Counted from the first letter of the stretch, positions 20,891-29,934 are shown. The stretch: 64,000 nt of DNA from Xenorhabdus ehlersii (GCF_003610465.1 NZ_RAQI01000001.1:62001-126000), one strand, 5' to 3'. The notes: a model not told the origin generated them from the letters alone. Translations and numbers: made by a program.

Positions 20891-20930
20891 AAAATAACAC
20901 CCCACATCGCAAGGAGGGGGGTGTTATTTT
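20891..20930 (-). promoter_or_regulatory. Terminator hairpin in the rnk leader (probable attenuator)
   Basis: A 13-bp perfect stem (AAAATAACACCCC at 20891-20903 with GGGGTGTTATTTT at 20918-20930) and a 14-base loop form an intrinsic terminator on the minus strand, 26 bases before the rnk ATG. It could end the upstream racemase transcript. A predicted rnk leader attenuator overlapping a terminator is described for gammaproteobacteria and fits this position. Control of rnk by this hairpin is an inference. Confidence 0.65.
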
Positions 20931-21069
20931 CAAAGTAATTGAAATGATATTAGGCTGTTCTGCCGCGAAAATAAAGAGATCATGATCACGAACTGTTTTG
21001 CCTTGCTAATGAAACAAGGCTTATCCACAATGGAGGAAAAGAACAGTCTGCTATCATTTGAACCGCAAA

Positions 21070-22302
21070 TTATAAGCCGGTGGTTACGATACGTGGGTTG
21101 GTTTCACCCCAAATGGAAGAAAGCTCAACAACATGCATTCCCCCCCATTTCTGAATATCAGACTGGGTGATTTCGTCGTTACCTTGTTTACCGAAAATGA
21201 CCACTTCATCGCCACTTTTTACTTCTGGTAAATCAGTCACATCGACCATCACGGTGTTCATAGAAACGCTACCGACAACGGGTACACGGTGACCGTTGAT
21301 CAGGACATAAGCTTTGTTTGACATGGCAGAGCTAAAGCCATCAGAGAAACCTACTGGCAAGTTAGCGAGCTTGGAATCGCGTTTCAGAATATAGGTGTTG
21401 TCATAACCGACTCCATTACCTTTAGGATATGTTTTAACAGAAGCAACACGAGTTTTCATTTGAATCAATGGCTTGAATTCTGGGTGGCTGGTGGTCAGGA
21501 TGCCGTACAGCGCACTGCCAACGCGAGCCATGTCGAATTGGGCTTCAGGAATGCTAAGTGAGGCAAAAGAGCTTGATGCGTGCAGAGTGATTTCGTCTCT
21601 GTTCAGATTTGCCGTTTTGATCAACCAAGAAGTTTGTTCTTTGAAGTTCTTAATGCTGTCACGGATGGCATCCATATTAGTGAATGCATGGTGACTCATC
21701 ATGCCGACCAGTTTCAGGTCAGGCAACTGGGTAATTTTCAGAGCGTCTTGTTTGCCCTGCTCAGTCTTCATTTCCAATCCATTGCGGCTCATAAGACCTG
21801 TGTTCAGCATCAGGTGGACACGAATTTCTTTACCGTGTTTTTTTGCCAGCGTATTGATGGCTTGGGCATGATCTAGATCGCCGATTATCTCTTCCATGTC
21901 ATAGCCCAGTGTGCTTTCGATTTCAGTGATGTCAGCTGTACGGACACGTATCAGTTGTCCTTTAAAGCCGCTTTCACGCACGAGGCGGGCTTCTTCATTA
22001 CTGGTAACACCTACACAAGGCACATCAGTTTTGATGATGGATGGCATCAGCAGGTCGATGCCATGACCGTAAGCATCGCCTTTCAAAATCGCACACATTT
22101 TGGTGCCTTTATTCAGTTTTTTTTGCAGGGTGTGAATATTATTTTCGAAAGTCGTGGTATTGATTTCAACCCAAGCGTTATTGGTTGCGGCGATGCTTTC
22201 TGCATGAGTGTTATCTAAAGAGAGCACAGGTGCTGCTTGGGCAACACCTTGAAACAAACTCAAACCAAGAAAAATTGCCAGTGTAGTTTTATTAAAACGC
22301 AT
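21070..22302 (-). CDS. Periplasmic broad-specificity amino-acid racemase (alanine-racemase fold)
   Basis: PLP-dependent racemase of 410 residues with an N-terminal signal peptide (about residues 1-23, cleavage near AQA). This marks the periplasmic Bsr family rather than cytoplasmic Alr/DadX (about 360 residues, no signal). The PLP lysine is Lys74 in ILKGDAYGHG, the same number as in Vibrio BsrV, and the second catalytic tyrosine region is GNGVGYDNTY. Bsr enzymes make non-canonical D-amino acids (D-Met, D-Leu, D-Arg, D-Lys) that edit peptidoglycan and act on neighbours. The exact substrate range here is unknown. GGAG lies before the ATG at 22302. Confidence 0.88.
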   Translation of the reverse strand: MRFNKTTLAIFLGLSLFQGVAQAAPVLSLDNTHAESIAATNNAWVEINTTTFENNIHTLQKKLNKGTKMCAILKGDAYGHGIDLLMPSIIKTDVPCVGVTSNEEARLVRESGFKGQLIRVRTADITEIESTLGYDMEEIIGDLDHAQAINTLAKKHGKEIRVHLMLNTGLMSRNGLEMKTEQGKQDALKITQLPDLKLVGMMSHHAFTNMDAIRDSIKNFKEQTSWLIKTANLNRDEITLHASSSFASLSIPEAQFDMARVGSALYGILTTSHPEFKPLIQMKTRVASVKTYPKGNGVGYDNTYILKRDSKLANLPVGFSDGFSSAMSNKAYVLINGHRVPVVGSVSMNTVMVDVTDLPEVKSGDEVVIFGKQGNDEITQSDIQKWGGMHVVELSSIWGETNPRIVTTGL

Positions 22303-22751
22303 GAAGTAAATCTCCAGTGTAGGGACTGTATGTATACTGTTCCGCATATAATTGCGTTTTAATAATAAGTTTTTTTGAATTTAATTTCACATAGTTAACT
22401 TATTGAAAGCTAACATTTATTATCTGTATCACACTATTTATAAATAGTTAGATTAATTAACTAAGTTAATGATTATAATATTTTATTTTTACGCATTGTG
22501 AATGTTTAATGAGCAGATTATATTAATGATTTTTTATCTTTAGTTAGTTTTAATCACTGATTTTGCGTTTACCTTGAAAATAGGTTCAATGGCACACCAC
22601 ACCGAAGTGCTCTCTAATTGTCTGCTCTGTATCAAGAAATAAATCAGGATTCAAGTTAAATCAGTCTGTTGCGTCGTTAGATTTTTGGTTAGGTGGGAGT
22701 TATTGTCCACAATAAGAAGCCATTCGAGACAATATCTTTAGAAGGAACGTG
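22303..22751. other. 449-base AT-rich intergenic region
   Basis: Lies between the racemase start and the 3' end of npr, both on the minus strand. No conserved open frame was recognised. It presumably holds the racemase promoter. The very AT-rich stretch around 22360-22560 is the kind of sequence H-NS often binds, but no specific site can be defined by eye. Confidence 0.5.
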
Positions 22752-23024
22752 TTACTCTTCGTCAAATCCTGCATTGAAGAGTTCGATAATGGCCGCCAGC
22801 GCTTGCTGTTCATCCGGTCCGTTGACTTCAACGTCAATATGGCTGCCTTGTTCAGAGTCCAGCATCAGCATGGCAATGACGCTGCGGGCCTCGGCCTGTA
22901 AGTTACTGCTGTTACGCAGAATCACTTCTGATTGAAACTGTTGTACCAGATCATGCAGTTTCATCGCAGGCCGGGCATGCATTCCGAGCCGATTTTTAAT
23001 TTCAAGTCTTTGTCTGACTGTCAT
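22752..23024 (-). CDS. npr: Nitrogen-PTS phosphocarrier NPr
   Basis: A 90-residue HPr-like protein that accepts phosphate from EI-Ntr (PtsP) and passes it to PtsN. The phosphorylated histidine is His16 in LGMHARPA. The residues after it, and the second helix [14 protein letters not shown], are typical of NPr rather than sugar-PTS HPr. It is the last gene of the rpoN-hpf-ptsN-rapZ-npr series and starts 17 bases after rapZ. Confidence 0.96.
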   Translation of the reverse strand: MTVRQRLEIKNRLGMHARPAMKLHDLVQQFQSEVILRNSSNLQAEARSVIAMLMLDSEQGSHIDVEVNGPDEQQALAAIIELFNAGFDEE

Positions 23025-23041
23025 GGCTTGTGTTATTCATA

Positions 23042-23893
23042 TTATTTACGTTTTTCCAGTGTGCGGTGGCGTGATTGCACATTCTTGCCACGGGAACGAA
23101 AATAATCAGCCAACTGTTCTGCCACATAGACTGAGCGGTGTTTACCGCCTGTGCAACCAATAGCGACCGTCAGATAGCTGCGGTTATTGGTTTCCAGCAT
23201 GGGTAGCCAAAGCTCAAGATAGCTACGCGTCTGATAAATAAAATTATGAACTTCTGTATGGCGATCCAAAAATGCTGCCACAGGGCGATCCAAACCGGTC
23301 ATTGGGCGTAGTTTCGGGTCCCAATGCGGATTTGGTAGGAAACGCACATCGAAAACATAGTCTGCGTCGATAGGAATACCATGTTTGAATCCAAAGGATT
23401 CAAACACCATAGTCAATTCTCGCTCCCGTTTGCCTAATAGACGTGTCCTGAGCATTTCCGCCAGTTCATGAACGGACATTTCAGATGTATCAATGATCAA
23501 GTCAGCGCGTGAGCGCAGGGGTTCAAGTAAATCGCTTTCTTGGTCAATGGCACTTTCCAGTGACAGGTTCTTGCTGGAGAGTGGATGCAGACGGCGCGTG
23601 TCACTGTAGCGGCGGATCAGAGTATTACGATCCGCATCAAGAAACAGTAACTGTGGTGAAAAACTGTCAGGCAATTGCGTTAGCGCTGCTTCAAAAATTT
23701 CTGGCGACTCCGGCATGTTTCTGACATCAATGCTAACCGCAGCCGAGATATCACGTTCGGCCAGTGTGTTTGCCAATTCTGGCAGTAACACAACGGGCAG
23801 GTTATCCACGCAATAGAAGCCCATATCTTCCAGTGCACGCAAAGCAACGGATTTCCCAGAACCTGAACGACCACTGACTATCATCAGCACCAT
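23042..23893 (-). CDS. rapZ: RNase adapter RapZ
   Basis: RNA-binding adapter that senses glucosamine-6-phosphate and delivers the sRNA GlmZ to RNase E, controlling glmS. The protein has 283 residues. A Walker A motif (GRSGSGKS, residues 8-15) opens the N-terminal kinase-like domain. The C-terminal sensing/RNA domain carries [14 protein letters not shown] and a basic end (RHRTLEKRK). Identity to E. coli RapZ is very high throughout. It sits between ptsN and npr as in other enterics. Confidence 0.97.
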   Translation of the reverse strand: MVLMIVSGRSGSGKSVALRALEDMGFYCVDNLPVVLLPELANTLAERDISAAVSIDVRNMPESPEIFEAALTQLPDSFSPQLLFLDADRNTLIRRYSDTRRLHPLSSKNLSLESAIDQESDLLEPLRSRADLIIDTSEMSVHELAEMLRTRLLGKRERELTMVFESFGFKHGIPIDADYVFDVRFLPNPHWDPKLRPMTGLDRPVAAFLDRHTEVHNFIYQTRSYLELWLPMLETNNRSYLTVAIGCTGGKHRSVYVAEQLADYFRSRGKNVQSRHRTLEKRK

Positions 23894-23933
23894 GAGGTGA
23901 CTCCCCCTAAATGTTTATAATTATAATCGCTAT

Positions 23934-24401
23934 TTATTCAGTAATAATTTTATAGAGTTCTTCATCACTCTGCGCTGAGCGCAGGCGACGGCAGAGATTT
24001 TTATCTGCAAGGCGCTTTGCAATCAATGATAGTGAGTGTAAATGGGTTTGACACTGGTCTGATGGCACCAATAAAGCAAACAGCAAGTCAACAGGTTGAT
24101 TATCGATGGCGTCAAAGGTAATGGGTTGTTCCAGGTGTAAAAATACCCCAACGGCATTATCCGAACGCTCTTTATCCAATTTGCCGTGAGGGATCGCAAT
24201 CCCGTTGCCAATTCCTGTTGTGCCTACTTTTTCGCGCGAAAGAATAGCCTCAAATACGGTATTTTCCGGCACTTCAAGCTGTTTTGATGCCAGCTCACTG
24301 ATAATCTCTAAGGCGCGCTTTTTACTCGAACAAGGTACGTTGTTGCGTGTACATGCGGGTGAAAGCACAGAGCTTAGTGGTAAATCTGTTTCGTTGTTCA
24401 T
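23934..24401 (-). CDS. ptsN: Nitrogen-PTS EIIA component PtsN
   Basis: Regulatory phosphoacceptor EIIA-Ntr, which controls potassium transport (TrkA, KdpD) and links nitrogen and envelope status. The phosphorylated histidine is His72 in GIAIPHGKL. Further conserved segments are AFxAIDNQPVDLLFALLVP-like at the middle and KRLADKNLCRRLRSAQSDEEL near the end. Counted from the ATG at 24401 it has 155 residues, with an E. coli-like start (MNNETDLPLSSVL). A GTG four codons upstream at 24413 has a better-placed AAGG and is a possible alternative start. Confidence 0.95.
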   Translation of the reverse strand: MNNETDLPLSSVLSPACTRNNVPCSSKKRALEIISELASKQLEVPENTVFEAILSREKVGTTGIGNGIAIPHGKLDKERSDNAVGVFLHLEQPITFDAIDNQPVDLLFALLVPSDQCQTHLHSLSLIAKRLADKNLCRRLRSAQSDEELYKIITE

Positions 24402-24426
24402 TTCTTTATTCACTTAGGGCCTTGTT

Positions 24427-24455
24427 ATACCAGATGCCTGATGAGGCATCCGGTA
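24427..24455. repeat. Intergenic palindrome between hpf and ptsN
   Basis: ATACC-a-GATGCCT (24427-24439) pairs with AGGCATC-c-GGTAT (24443-24455) around a 3-5 base loop; one position is mismatched. It lies in the 179-base gap between hpf and ptsN on the minus strand and could be a REP-like or mRNA-stabilising hairpin. It has no T tail, so an intrinsic terminator is unlikely. Confidence 0.6.
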
Positions 24456-24580
24456 TTAATGCACTGCGCTCTAAAACCGATCTACAGATCGCACTAAGTA
24501 CATAGCACTATAGGGCGTTATAGACGGTGTTATAGATAGAACAGTGATAATTTTATGACAGCCCCGTTGCCTAAAAGCGA

Positions 24581-24883
24581 TTAATGTTGTCTCAATTTAC
24601 TTTTGTGTTTGGTCAATTGACGCGCTAGCTTATCTACCAGTACATCAATTGCCGCATACATGTCTTCATGTTCTGAGGTTGCATGCAACTCACCTCCATT
24701 AACATACACTGTAGCTTCGGCGATCCGTTGCACCTTTTCTACTCGAAGGATGACCTGAATGAGGTTAATTTTATCGAAATATTGATTCAATTTGCCGCAT
24801 TTGGTGTTCACAACGTTGCGAAGTGCATCGGTGATTTCAATATTGTGGCCTGTAACATTGAGTTGCATGGTTTTGAGTTGCAT
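24581..24883 (-). CDS. hpf: Ribosome hibernation promoting factor HPF
   Basis: Short-form HPF that binds the 30S decoding region and supports 100S ribosome dimers in stationary phase. The sequence has the YfiA/HPF fold (QLNVTGHNIEITDALRNVV, then YVNGGELHATSEHEDMYAAID). The ATG at 24883 is chosen because AAGGA stands eight bases upstream; this gives 100 residues. The E. coli-like start is the next ATG at 24868 (95 residues), which lacks its own ribosome site. The two ATGs head near-identical copies of ATGCAACTCAA. The gene follows rpoN directly. Confidence 0.94.
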   Translation of the reverse strand: MQLKTMQLNVTGHNIEITDALRNVVNTKCGKLNQYFDKINLIQVILRVEKVQRIAEATVYVNGGELHATSEHEDMYAAIDVLVDKLARQLTKHKSKLRQH

Positions 24884-24906
24884 AGTGTTTTCCTTCTCTG
24901 TGTTGT

Positions 24907-26346
24907 TCAAACCAATTTTTTACGTTGGTTTGAAGGCGGGATGGATAACGACTCTCTATATTTTGCGACAGTCCGGCGAGCCACTTGAATACCTTGCGCA
25001 GTAAGTATGCTGGTCAATTTACTGTCACTCAGTGGCTTGACCGGATTTTCTGCCGCGACCAGTTTTTTCACCAGGGCACGTATCGCGGTAGAAGAGGCTT
25101 CACCACCACTGTCGGTGTTGACGTGACTGGAGAAAAAATATTTAAGTTCAAAGATCCCTCGTGGGCTATACAGGTATTTCTGGGTCGTCACGCGGGAAAT
25201 GGTGGACTCATGCATGTCAATCTGATAGGCGATATCAGCCAATACCAGTGGTTTCATGTGTTCCTCACCATATTCAAAAAAATCTTGTTGCCGTTCAACA
25301 ATACAGCAGGCGACTTTTAGTAATGTTTCATTACGGCTTTCGAGGCTCTTGAGCAGCCATTTAGCCTCTTGCAAGTTGTTGCGTATAAACAGGCTGTCAC
25401 TCTCATTGTTGGCCCGTTGTCCCAGTGCTGCGTAGTGTTGGTTGATGCGCAGACGGGGGATACTATCGGTATTTAGCCTGACTTGCCAGCTTCCATTTTC
25501 TCTCTGTACCAAGACATCTGGAACAACATATTCGGATTCACCCGTATTGACTACCAGGCCAGGTTTTGGTTCCAGTGATTGGATGATATCAATTGCCCCC
25601 TTCAGGGTACTCTCTTTTAATTTGCTCTGACGTAATAAATTACGGAAGTCTCGGTTACCCAGTAGTTCCAGATAGTTGCTGACAATAAGTCTGGCATCCT
25701 TCAGATAAGGTGTCTCTGGCGGCAGCATGGAAAGCTGAATAAGCAAGCATTCGCGTAAGTCACGGGCAGCAACGCCGATTGGGTCAAAATGTTGTATGCG
25801 TTTGAGGACGGTTTCGACTTCTGCCAACGTCAGTTCATCATCACCAATACTGGCAAGGATCTCTTCGATAGAAATGGTCAGATATCCGGTGTCATCAATG
25901 GCGTCAATGATTGAAGTGGCAATGGCAGCGTCCGTTTCGGTAAATGGCGTTAATCCTGCCTGCCACATGAGATAGTCTTGCAAAGTTTGGGTGGTTTCTC
26001 CCTGATATATGGGGAAATCGTCAGCGCTATAGTCACTGTGAGTTCCTGAAGGCGTGCCAGCGGTGTAAATGTCATCCCAACTGGCATCTAACGGTAGCTC
26101 TTCAGGCATATCCCTCTGCTCAAGTGCTTCACGGGTATCCATGACTTCAGTGTTGGTATCAGAAAGTGCCTGATTCTCCACTTCCTGATGCAGGTCATCC
26201 TGTTCAAGCAGCGGATTGGTTTCCAAAGCTTGCTGAATCTCCTGCTGAAGCTCAAGCGTAGATAGTTGCAACAAACGGATGGCCTGTTGGAGTTGTGGCG
26301 TCATCGTCAATTGCTGACTGAGCCTGAGTTGCAAACTTTGCTTCAT
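24907..26346 (-). CDS. rpoN: RNA polymerase sigma-54 factor RpoN
   Basis: Alternative sigma factor for nitrogen-related and other enhancer-dependent promoters. The protein has 479 residues. Region I is glutamine-rich ([20 protein letters not shown]) and contacts activators. An acidic region II follows at about residues 50-115, then the core-binding domain. The DNA-binding end carries a helix-turn-helix and the RpoN box [10 protein letters not shown] near residue 460. It heads the rpoN-hpf-ptsN-rapZ-npr cluster downstream of lptB. Confidence 0.98.
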   Translation of the reverse strand: MKQSLQLRLSQQLTMTPQLQQAIRLLQLSTLELQQEIQQALETNPLLEQDDLHQEVENQALSDTNTEVMDTREALEQRDMPEELPLDASWDDIYTAGTPSGTHSDYSADDFPIYQGETTQTLQDYLMWQAGLTPFTETDAAIATSIIDAIDDTGYLTISIEEILASIGDDELTLAEVETVLKRIQHFDPIGVAARDLRECLLIQLSMLPPETPYLKDARLIVSNYLELLGNRDFRNLLRQSKLKESTLKGAIDIIQSLEPKPGLVVNTGESEYVVPDVLVQRENGSWQVRLNTDSIPRLRINQHYAALGQRANNESDSLFIRNNLQEAKWLLKSLESRNETLLKVACCIVERQQDFFEYGEEHMKPLVLADIAYQIDMHESTISRVTTQKYLYSPRGIFELKYFFSSHVNTDSGGEASSTAIRALVKKLVAAENPVKPLSDSKLTSILTAQGIQVARRTVAKYRESLSIPPSNQRKKLV

Positions 26347-26415
26347 AGCGTTACCACTTTCTCCTTAACCTAGCTTGAATAGTTCCTTGAATCGCGCCTG
26401 ACAGAAGGATAAAAG

Positions 26416-27141
26416 TTAAAGGCGGAAACCTTCACCCAAATAGACGCGTTTGACCTGCTCGTTATTCAGGATGTCATTCGGAGTACCGTGGGCAATCAAA
26501 TGACCCTGGCTGACGATGTAGGCACGTTCACAGACATCCAGTGTTTCACGCACATTGTGGTCAGTAATCAGTACTCCTAATCCGTAATCCCGCAGATGTT
26601 GAATGATCTTTTTAATATCCAGTACGGAAATGGGGTCAACACCGGCAAAAGGTTCATCTAACAGAATGAATTTGGGATTGGCTGCCAATGCACGGGCAAT
26701 CTCCACCCGACGGCGTTCACCACCGGAAAGTGATTGCCCAAGGTTATCACGCAGGTGAGCGATGTGAAATTCTTCCATCAATTCTTCTGCACGCGCTTTT
26801 CTCTGCTCTTGAGTCAGGTCTTTGCGAATCTCCAGTACCGCCATCAAATTGTCGAATACACTCAAACGACGGAAGATAGAAGCTTCCTGAGGCAAGTAAC
26901 CTATCCCACGGCGTGCACGCTCATGCAGGGGCAGCAGGCTGATATCTTCTTCATCAATGGTGATAGAACCAGCATCACGTGGAACAATGCCAACCACCAT
27001 ATAGAAAGTAGTGGTTTTACCTGCTCCATTGGGACCAAGTAAACCAACAATCTCCCCTGATTTCACGTTTAGGCTGACGTTCTCAACGACCTTACGGCCT
27101 TTATAGGCTTTTGCCAGATTTTCTGCGTTTAGTATTGCCAT
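26416..27141 (-). CDS. lptB: LPS export ABC transporter ATPase LptB
   Basis: Cytoplasmic ATPase of the LptB2FG complex that extracts LPS from the inner membrane and pushes it along the Lpt bridge. The protein has 241 residues. Walker A is GPNGAGKTT (residues 36-44), the signature is LSGGERRR, Walker B is [13 protein letters not shown], and the H-loop is [11 protein letters not shown]. It starts six bases after the lptA stop, so lptC-lptA-lptB are one transcription unit. Confidence 0.98.
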   Translation of the reverse strand: MAILNAENLAKAYKGRKVVENVSLNVKSGEIVGLLGPNGAGKTTTFYMVVGIVPRDAGSITIDEEDISLLPLHERARRGIGYLPQEASIFRRLSVFDNLMAVLEIRKDLTQEQRKARAEELMEEFHIAHLRDNLGQSLSGGERRRVEIARALAANPKFILLDEPFAGVDPISVLDIKKIIQHLRDYGLGVLITDHNVRETLDVCERAYIVSQGHLIAHGTPNDILNNEQVKRVYLGEGFRL

Positions 27142-27147
27142 CAGTCG

Positions 27148-27708
27148 TTATTTACCCTTTTTCTGAGCGTCAGCGCCGTTAACACCTGGGCCTTTTTCTT
27201 GTAGCTGGGCAGGTAACAAGACGGTAGTGACATGTTTACCTTTATCGCTAAAGGCTTCCATTTGTTGTGTCGGTACGAGATAAGTGATTTTATCGCCTTT
27301 GATATTACTGTCTAGCTGTTCAAGATAGGCGTTCCCTGTCAGGGTGACCAGCTCTTTATCCATCTCATAGCGCATCTTTGATGCATGACCTTTGATGGGC
27401 TTACCATCATCTTGCAATTGGTAAAAAGTGGCAGGATTACCGAATGCTTCAATAACTGTCTTGTCAGAATTTCCTTCCGGGCGGGTAACAACGACCTTAT
27501 CTGCATGAATGTCGATCGAGCCTTGTTTTACGCTAACATTATCCGTAAATGTGGCAATGTTTCCCGTTAAATCCAGCGACTGTCTTGCTGAATCGATGGT
27601 AATGGGCTTTTTTGTATCATCTTTTAAGGCCAGTACGGGTAGGCTGACGGCAAAAAGAGTACCGGCAATAATGGAATTACGGATTAGGTTGTTCATGTGG
27701 AATCTCAT
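27148..27708 (-). CDS. lptA: LPS transport periplasmic protein LptA
   Basis: Periplasmic beta-jellyroll protein that oligomerises between LptC and LptD to carry LPS across the periplasm. The 186-residue precursor has a signal peptide (about residues 1-27, cleavage near VLA). The OstA-domain segments NADKVVVTRP-like, YEMDKELVTLTGNAYLEQ and NIKGDKITYLVPTQQMEAFS match E. coli LptA. The ATG at 27708 aligns with the E. coli start; a second in-frame ATG lies four codons later. The gene overlaps the end of lptC by 32 bases. Confidence 0.96.
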   Translation of the reverse strand: MRFHMNNLIRNSIIAGTLFAVSLPVLALKDDTKKPITIDSARQSLDLTGNIATFTDNVSVKQGSIDIHADKVVVTRPEGNSDKTVIEAFGNPATFYQLQDDGKPIKGHASKMRYEMDKELVTLTGNAYLEQLDSNIKGDKITYLVPTQQMEAFSDKGKHVTTVLLPAQLQEKGPGVNGADAQKKGK

Positions 27709-28279
27709 ATTGAGTGGTCACCTTTTCAATCAGTTCAGCAGTTTTGTTTCGCAGATTGCCACGCATTTTCATGCCAACAGATTTCAGACCGACACCAATA
27801 AGAGTGACTCGGTCATCGGATGCGACATCTTGGGTTGTCAGATTGACGATCGCATTGTCTGTTGTGATCCGCTGCAATTGTGACGCATCGTTCAGGCTAT
27901 CCACTTGGACATCCCCGTACAGATAGAGCATCTTATCTTGGGTCATTTTGGCCTTGTTGGCGCGTACTGTCCATGTTGCTATCGGGGTGCCAGGGGTGCC
28001 AGGGGTGCCATTGGGGGCAAATGTTATCAATACGGGGTTGGTAAACCAGGTCAACTTGGTTTCCGTATAGTTTTTAACATCGTCAGCGACCAGCTTGTAA
28101 GTCAGCTTACCTTCCGGATCATAGACAAAAGTAATAGCTTCCTGTGTTTGATAAGTCGGATAACCATCATCCACAATGGCTGATGAGGTATTATCATTTA
28201 CATTCGAGAAATTCCAGCCAATCAGCGCAAGCGCGATCAGTGCCAGTATTGCGATCAGCCAGGATTGAATTTTGCTCAT
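27677..28279 (-). CDS. lptC: LPS export protein LptC
   Basis: Bitopic inner-membrane protein that hands LPS from LptB2FG to LptA. The protein has 200 residues, against 191 in E. coli. The N-terminal helix is at residues 6-24. The periplasmic jellyroll has conserved segments KMLYLYGDVQVDSL, QRITTDNAIVNLTTQDV and KMRGNLRNKTAELIEKV. The extra length comes from a loop NGTPGTPGTPIATW (about residues 89-102), encoded by three exact 9-base repeats; E. coli has a short charged loop there. The ATG at 28279 gives the family start MSKIQSW. Confidence 0.95.
   Translation of the reverse strand: MSKIQSWLIAILALIALALIGWNFSNVNDNTSSAIVDDGYPTYQTQEAITFVYDPEGKLTYKLVADDVKNYTETKLTWFTNPVLITFAPNGTPGTPGTPIATWTVRANKAKMTQDKMLYLYGDVQVDSLNDASQLQRITTDNAIVNLTTQDVASDDRVTLIGVGLKSVGMKMRGNLRNKTAELIEKVTTQYEIPHEQPNP
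27984..28010. repeat. Three exact tandem 9-bp repeats inside lptC
   Basis: GGGGTGCCA occurs at 27984-27992, 27993-28001 and 28002-28010 with no mismatch. The unit is a multiple of three, so copy-number change would add or remove three residues (Gly-Thr-Pro) in a surface loop of LptC without breaking the frame. Confidence 0.9.
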
Positions 28280-28298
28280 TCTTTTTTTCAATTTTAAT

Positions 28299-28862
28299 TT
28301 ATATGGATAATCCTTTGGCATCTTCGAGCTTATTCTGAGCGAAGAGTACCAAATCACAAAGTTCCCTGACTGCACCGCGACCGCCGGCAATCTGAGTCAC
28401 ATAATCTGCTTTTGGCAACAGTAAAGGATGGGCATCAGCAACTGCAACAGATAATCCAACTTGTGCCATGACAGGCCAGTCAATAAGGTCATCACCAATA
28501 TAGGCGACTTGCTCTGGCTGCAACGCTAGTTTATCCAACAGTTCCTTATACGCCAAAACCTTATCGTTTTGTCCTTGGTAAAGATGTGTAATACCTAGGG
28601 TTTCTGCCCGATTTTCCAGCAGTTTTGCTTTGCGGCCAGTGATGATGGCAACCTCAATATCGGAGGTGATTAAACAACGGATGCCATAACCATCACGAAC
28701 GTTAAAGGCTTTCAGCTCTTCGCCTTCATTGCCCATGTAGATAAGCCCATCAGACATCACGCCATCAACATCACAAATCAGCAAACGGATTTGGCGGGCT
28801 TTTTCGATAATTACTTGATTAACTGGGCCATAACAGGTGTCCAGGTACTCTTTTTGACTCAT
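28299..28862 (-). CDS. kdsC: Kdo-8-phosphate phosphatase KdsC
   Basis: HAD-superfamily phosphatase that releases free Kdo from Kdo-8-phosphate for LPS inner-core synthesis. The protein has 187 residues. The nucleophile motif is CDVDGVMSDG with Asp31 and Asp33. The conserved Lys/Thr region is IITGRKAKLLENRAETLGI, and the metal-binding motif is YIGDDLIDWPVM. It has no cap domain, as is typical of this tetrameric type C0 enzyme. It lies between kdsD and lptC in the same direction. Confidence 0.97.
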   Translation of the reverse strand: MSQKEYLDTCYGPVNQVIIEKARQIRLLICDVDGVMSDGLIYMGNEGEELKAFNVRDGYGIRCLITSDIEVAIITGRKAKLLENRAETLGITHLYQGQNDKVLAYKELLDKLALQPEQVAYIGDDLIDWPVMAQVGLSVAVADAHPLLLPKADYVTQIAGGRGAVRELCDLVLFAQNKLEDAKGLSI

Positions 28863-28930
28863 TAAGAAATTCTCTTAAGATTTATATCATGCTTGTTTGT
28901 ATCAGTTTACTTGCTTTATAGAAGACCGGT

Positions 28931-29923
28931 CTACACAACACCGGCCTGCAAAAGATCGTGCATGTGTAGTACACCAAGTAATTTGTCACCTTCTGTGACC
29001 AATAGTGAGGTGATATGGCGTGATTGCATCAGGTTTAGTGCATCAACCGCCAGTGCATTGGGTTTAATACGAATGCCACCGGCAGTCATGACATCAGAGA
29101 TTTTTGCATTGTTTAAATCAATGCCCATGTCGAAAACACGGCGTAAATCGCCATCGGTGAAGATACCACTGATCTGCATGTTATCATCACAAATAACCGT
29201 GATGCCCAATTTTTTGCGGGTGATTTCCACCAAAGCCTCACGCAAAGTCGCTGTACGGGGAACACGGGGAATGTCATTACCCGTGGTCATTAAATCACTG
29301 ACCAGCAGCAGAAGTTTGCGTCCGAGTGCTCCACCAGGATGGGAAAGGGCGAAGTCTTCAGCCGTAAAGCCACGGGCCTGCAAGAGTGCAAGGGCTAATG
29401 CATCGCCCATGACGAGTGTGGCGGTGGTGCTGGTCGTGGGGGCCAATCCCAATGGACAGGCTTCCTGTGGGACTTTGATGCACAAGTGGATGTCTGCGGC
29501 TTTGCCCATGTTACTGTTGCGATTATTTGTCATGCAGATGAGCGGGACTTTTTGTCGCTTGAGTACGGGAATTAACGCCAGAATTTCATTTGATTCACCG
29601 GAATTGGAAATCGCCAGTACGATGTCTTTTGCTGTTACCATGCCGAGATCGCCATGGCTGGCTTCGCCAGGATGGACAAAGAACGAAGGTGTACCGGTGC
29701 TGGCAAATGTCGCAGCGATTTTTCGTCCAATATGACCGGATTTACCCATCCCCATCACAATGACTTTTCCTTCACAACTAAACATTAGTTCACAGGCTTG
29801 GCTGAAATCGTCATTAATGTATTGTTCCAGGCCAACCAGCCCTTCAAGTTCAATATGTAATACTTGCTTACCTGCTTGCTGAAAATCGATTTTAGGCATT
29901 TTTACTTCCCACTCTTTTCCCAT
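28931..29923 (-). CDS. kdsD: Arabinose-5-phosphate isomerase KdsD
   Basis: Converts ribulose-5-phosphate to arabinose-5-phosphate, the first step of Kdo synthesis. The SIS domain (about residues 40-185) carries GMGKSGHIGRKIAATFASTG and the SNSGESNEI sugar-phosphate motif. Two CBS domains follow (about 205-330), ending LLGVLHMHDLLQAGVV. From the ATG at 29923 it has 330 residues (E. coli 328). A second ATG at 29899 has a much better ribosome site (GGGAAG) and would give 322 residues, so the start is uncertain. Confidence 0.95.
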   Translation of the reverse strand: MGKEWEVKMPKIDFQQAGKQVLHIELEGLVGLEQYINDDFSQACELMFSCEGKVIVMGMGKSGHIGRKIAATFASTGTPSFFVHPGEASHGDLGMVTAKDIVLAISNSGESNEILALIPVLKRQKVPLICMTNNRNSNMGKAADIHLCIKVPQEACPLGLAPTTSTTATLVMGDALALALLQARGFTAEDFALSHPGGALGRKLLLLVSDLMTTGNDIPRVPRTATLREALVEITRKKLGITVICDDNMQISGIFTDGDLRRVFDMGIDLNNAKISDVMTAGGIRIKPNALAVDALNLMQSRHITSLLVTEGDKLLGVLHMHDLLQAGVV

Positions 29924-29934
29924 TCAATCGGCAA

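Noticed and set aside
20999..21023. GCCTTG/CAAGGC inverted repeat downstream of the racemase
   Set aside because: Only six base pairs and no T tail on either strand; too weak to call a terminator, though it might be part of the rnk leader fold.
20982..21170. Plus-strand frame of 62 codons between rnk and the racemase
   Set aside because: More than half overlaps the racemase 3' end antisense; no similarity recognised and no good ribosome site.
24479..24492. CGATCT-AC-AGATCG palindrome upstream of ptsN
   Set aside because: Short, with a two-base centre; no known regulator site matches it and it can arise by chance.
27984..28010. Tandem repeats considered as a CRISPR-like array
   Set aside because: Nine-base units without spacers, inside an essential coding frame; no cas genes in the window.
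28893..29735. Long plus-strand frame (280 codons) opposite kdsD
   Set aside because: Antisense shadow of a clearly recognised gene; low-complexity Ser/Arg-rich translation with no family resemblance.
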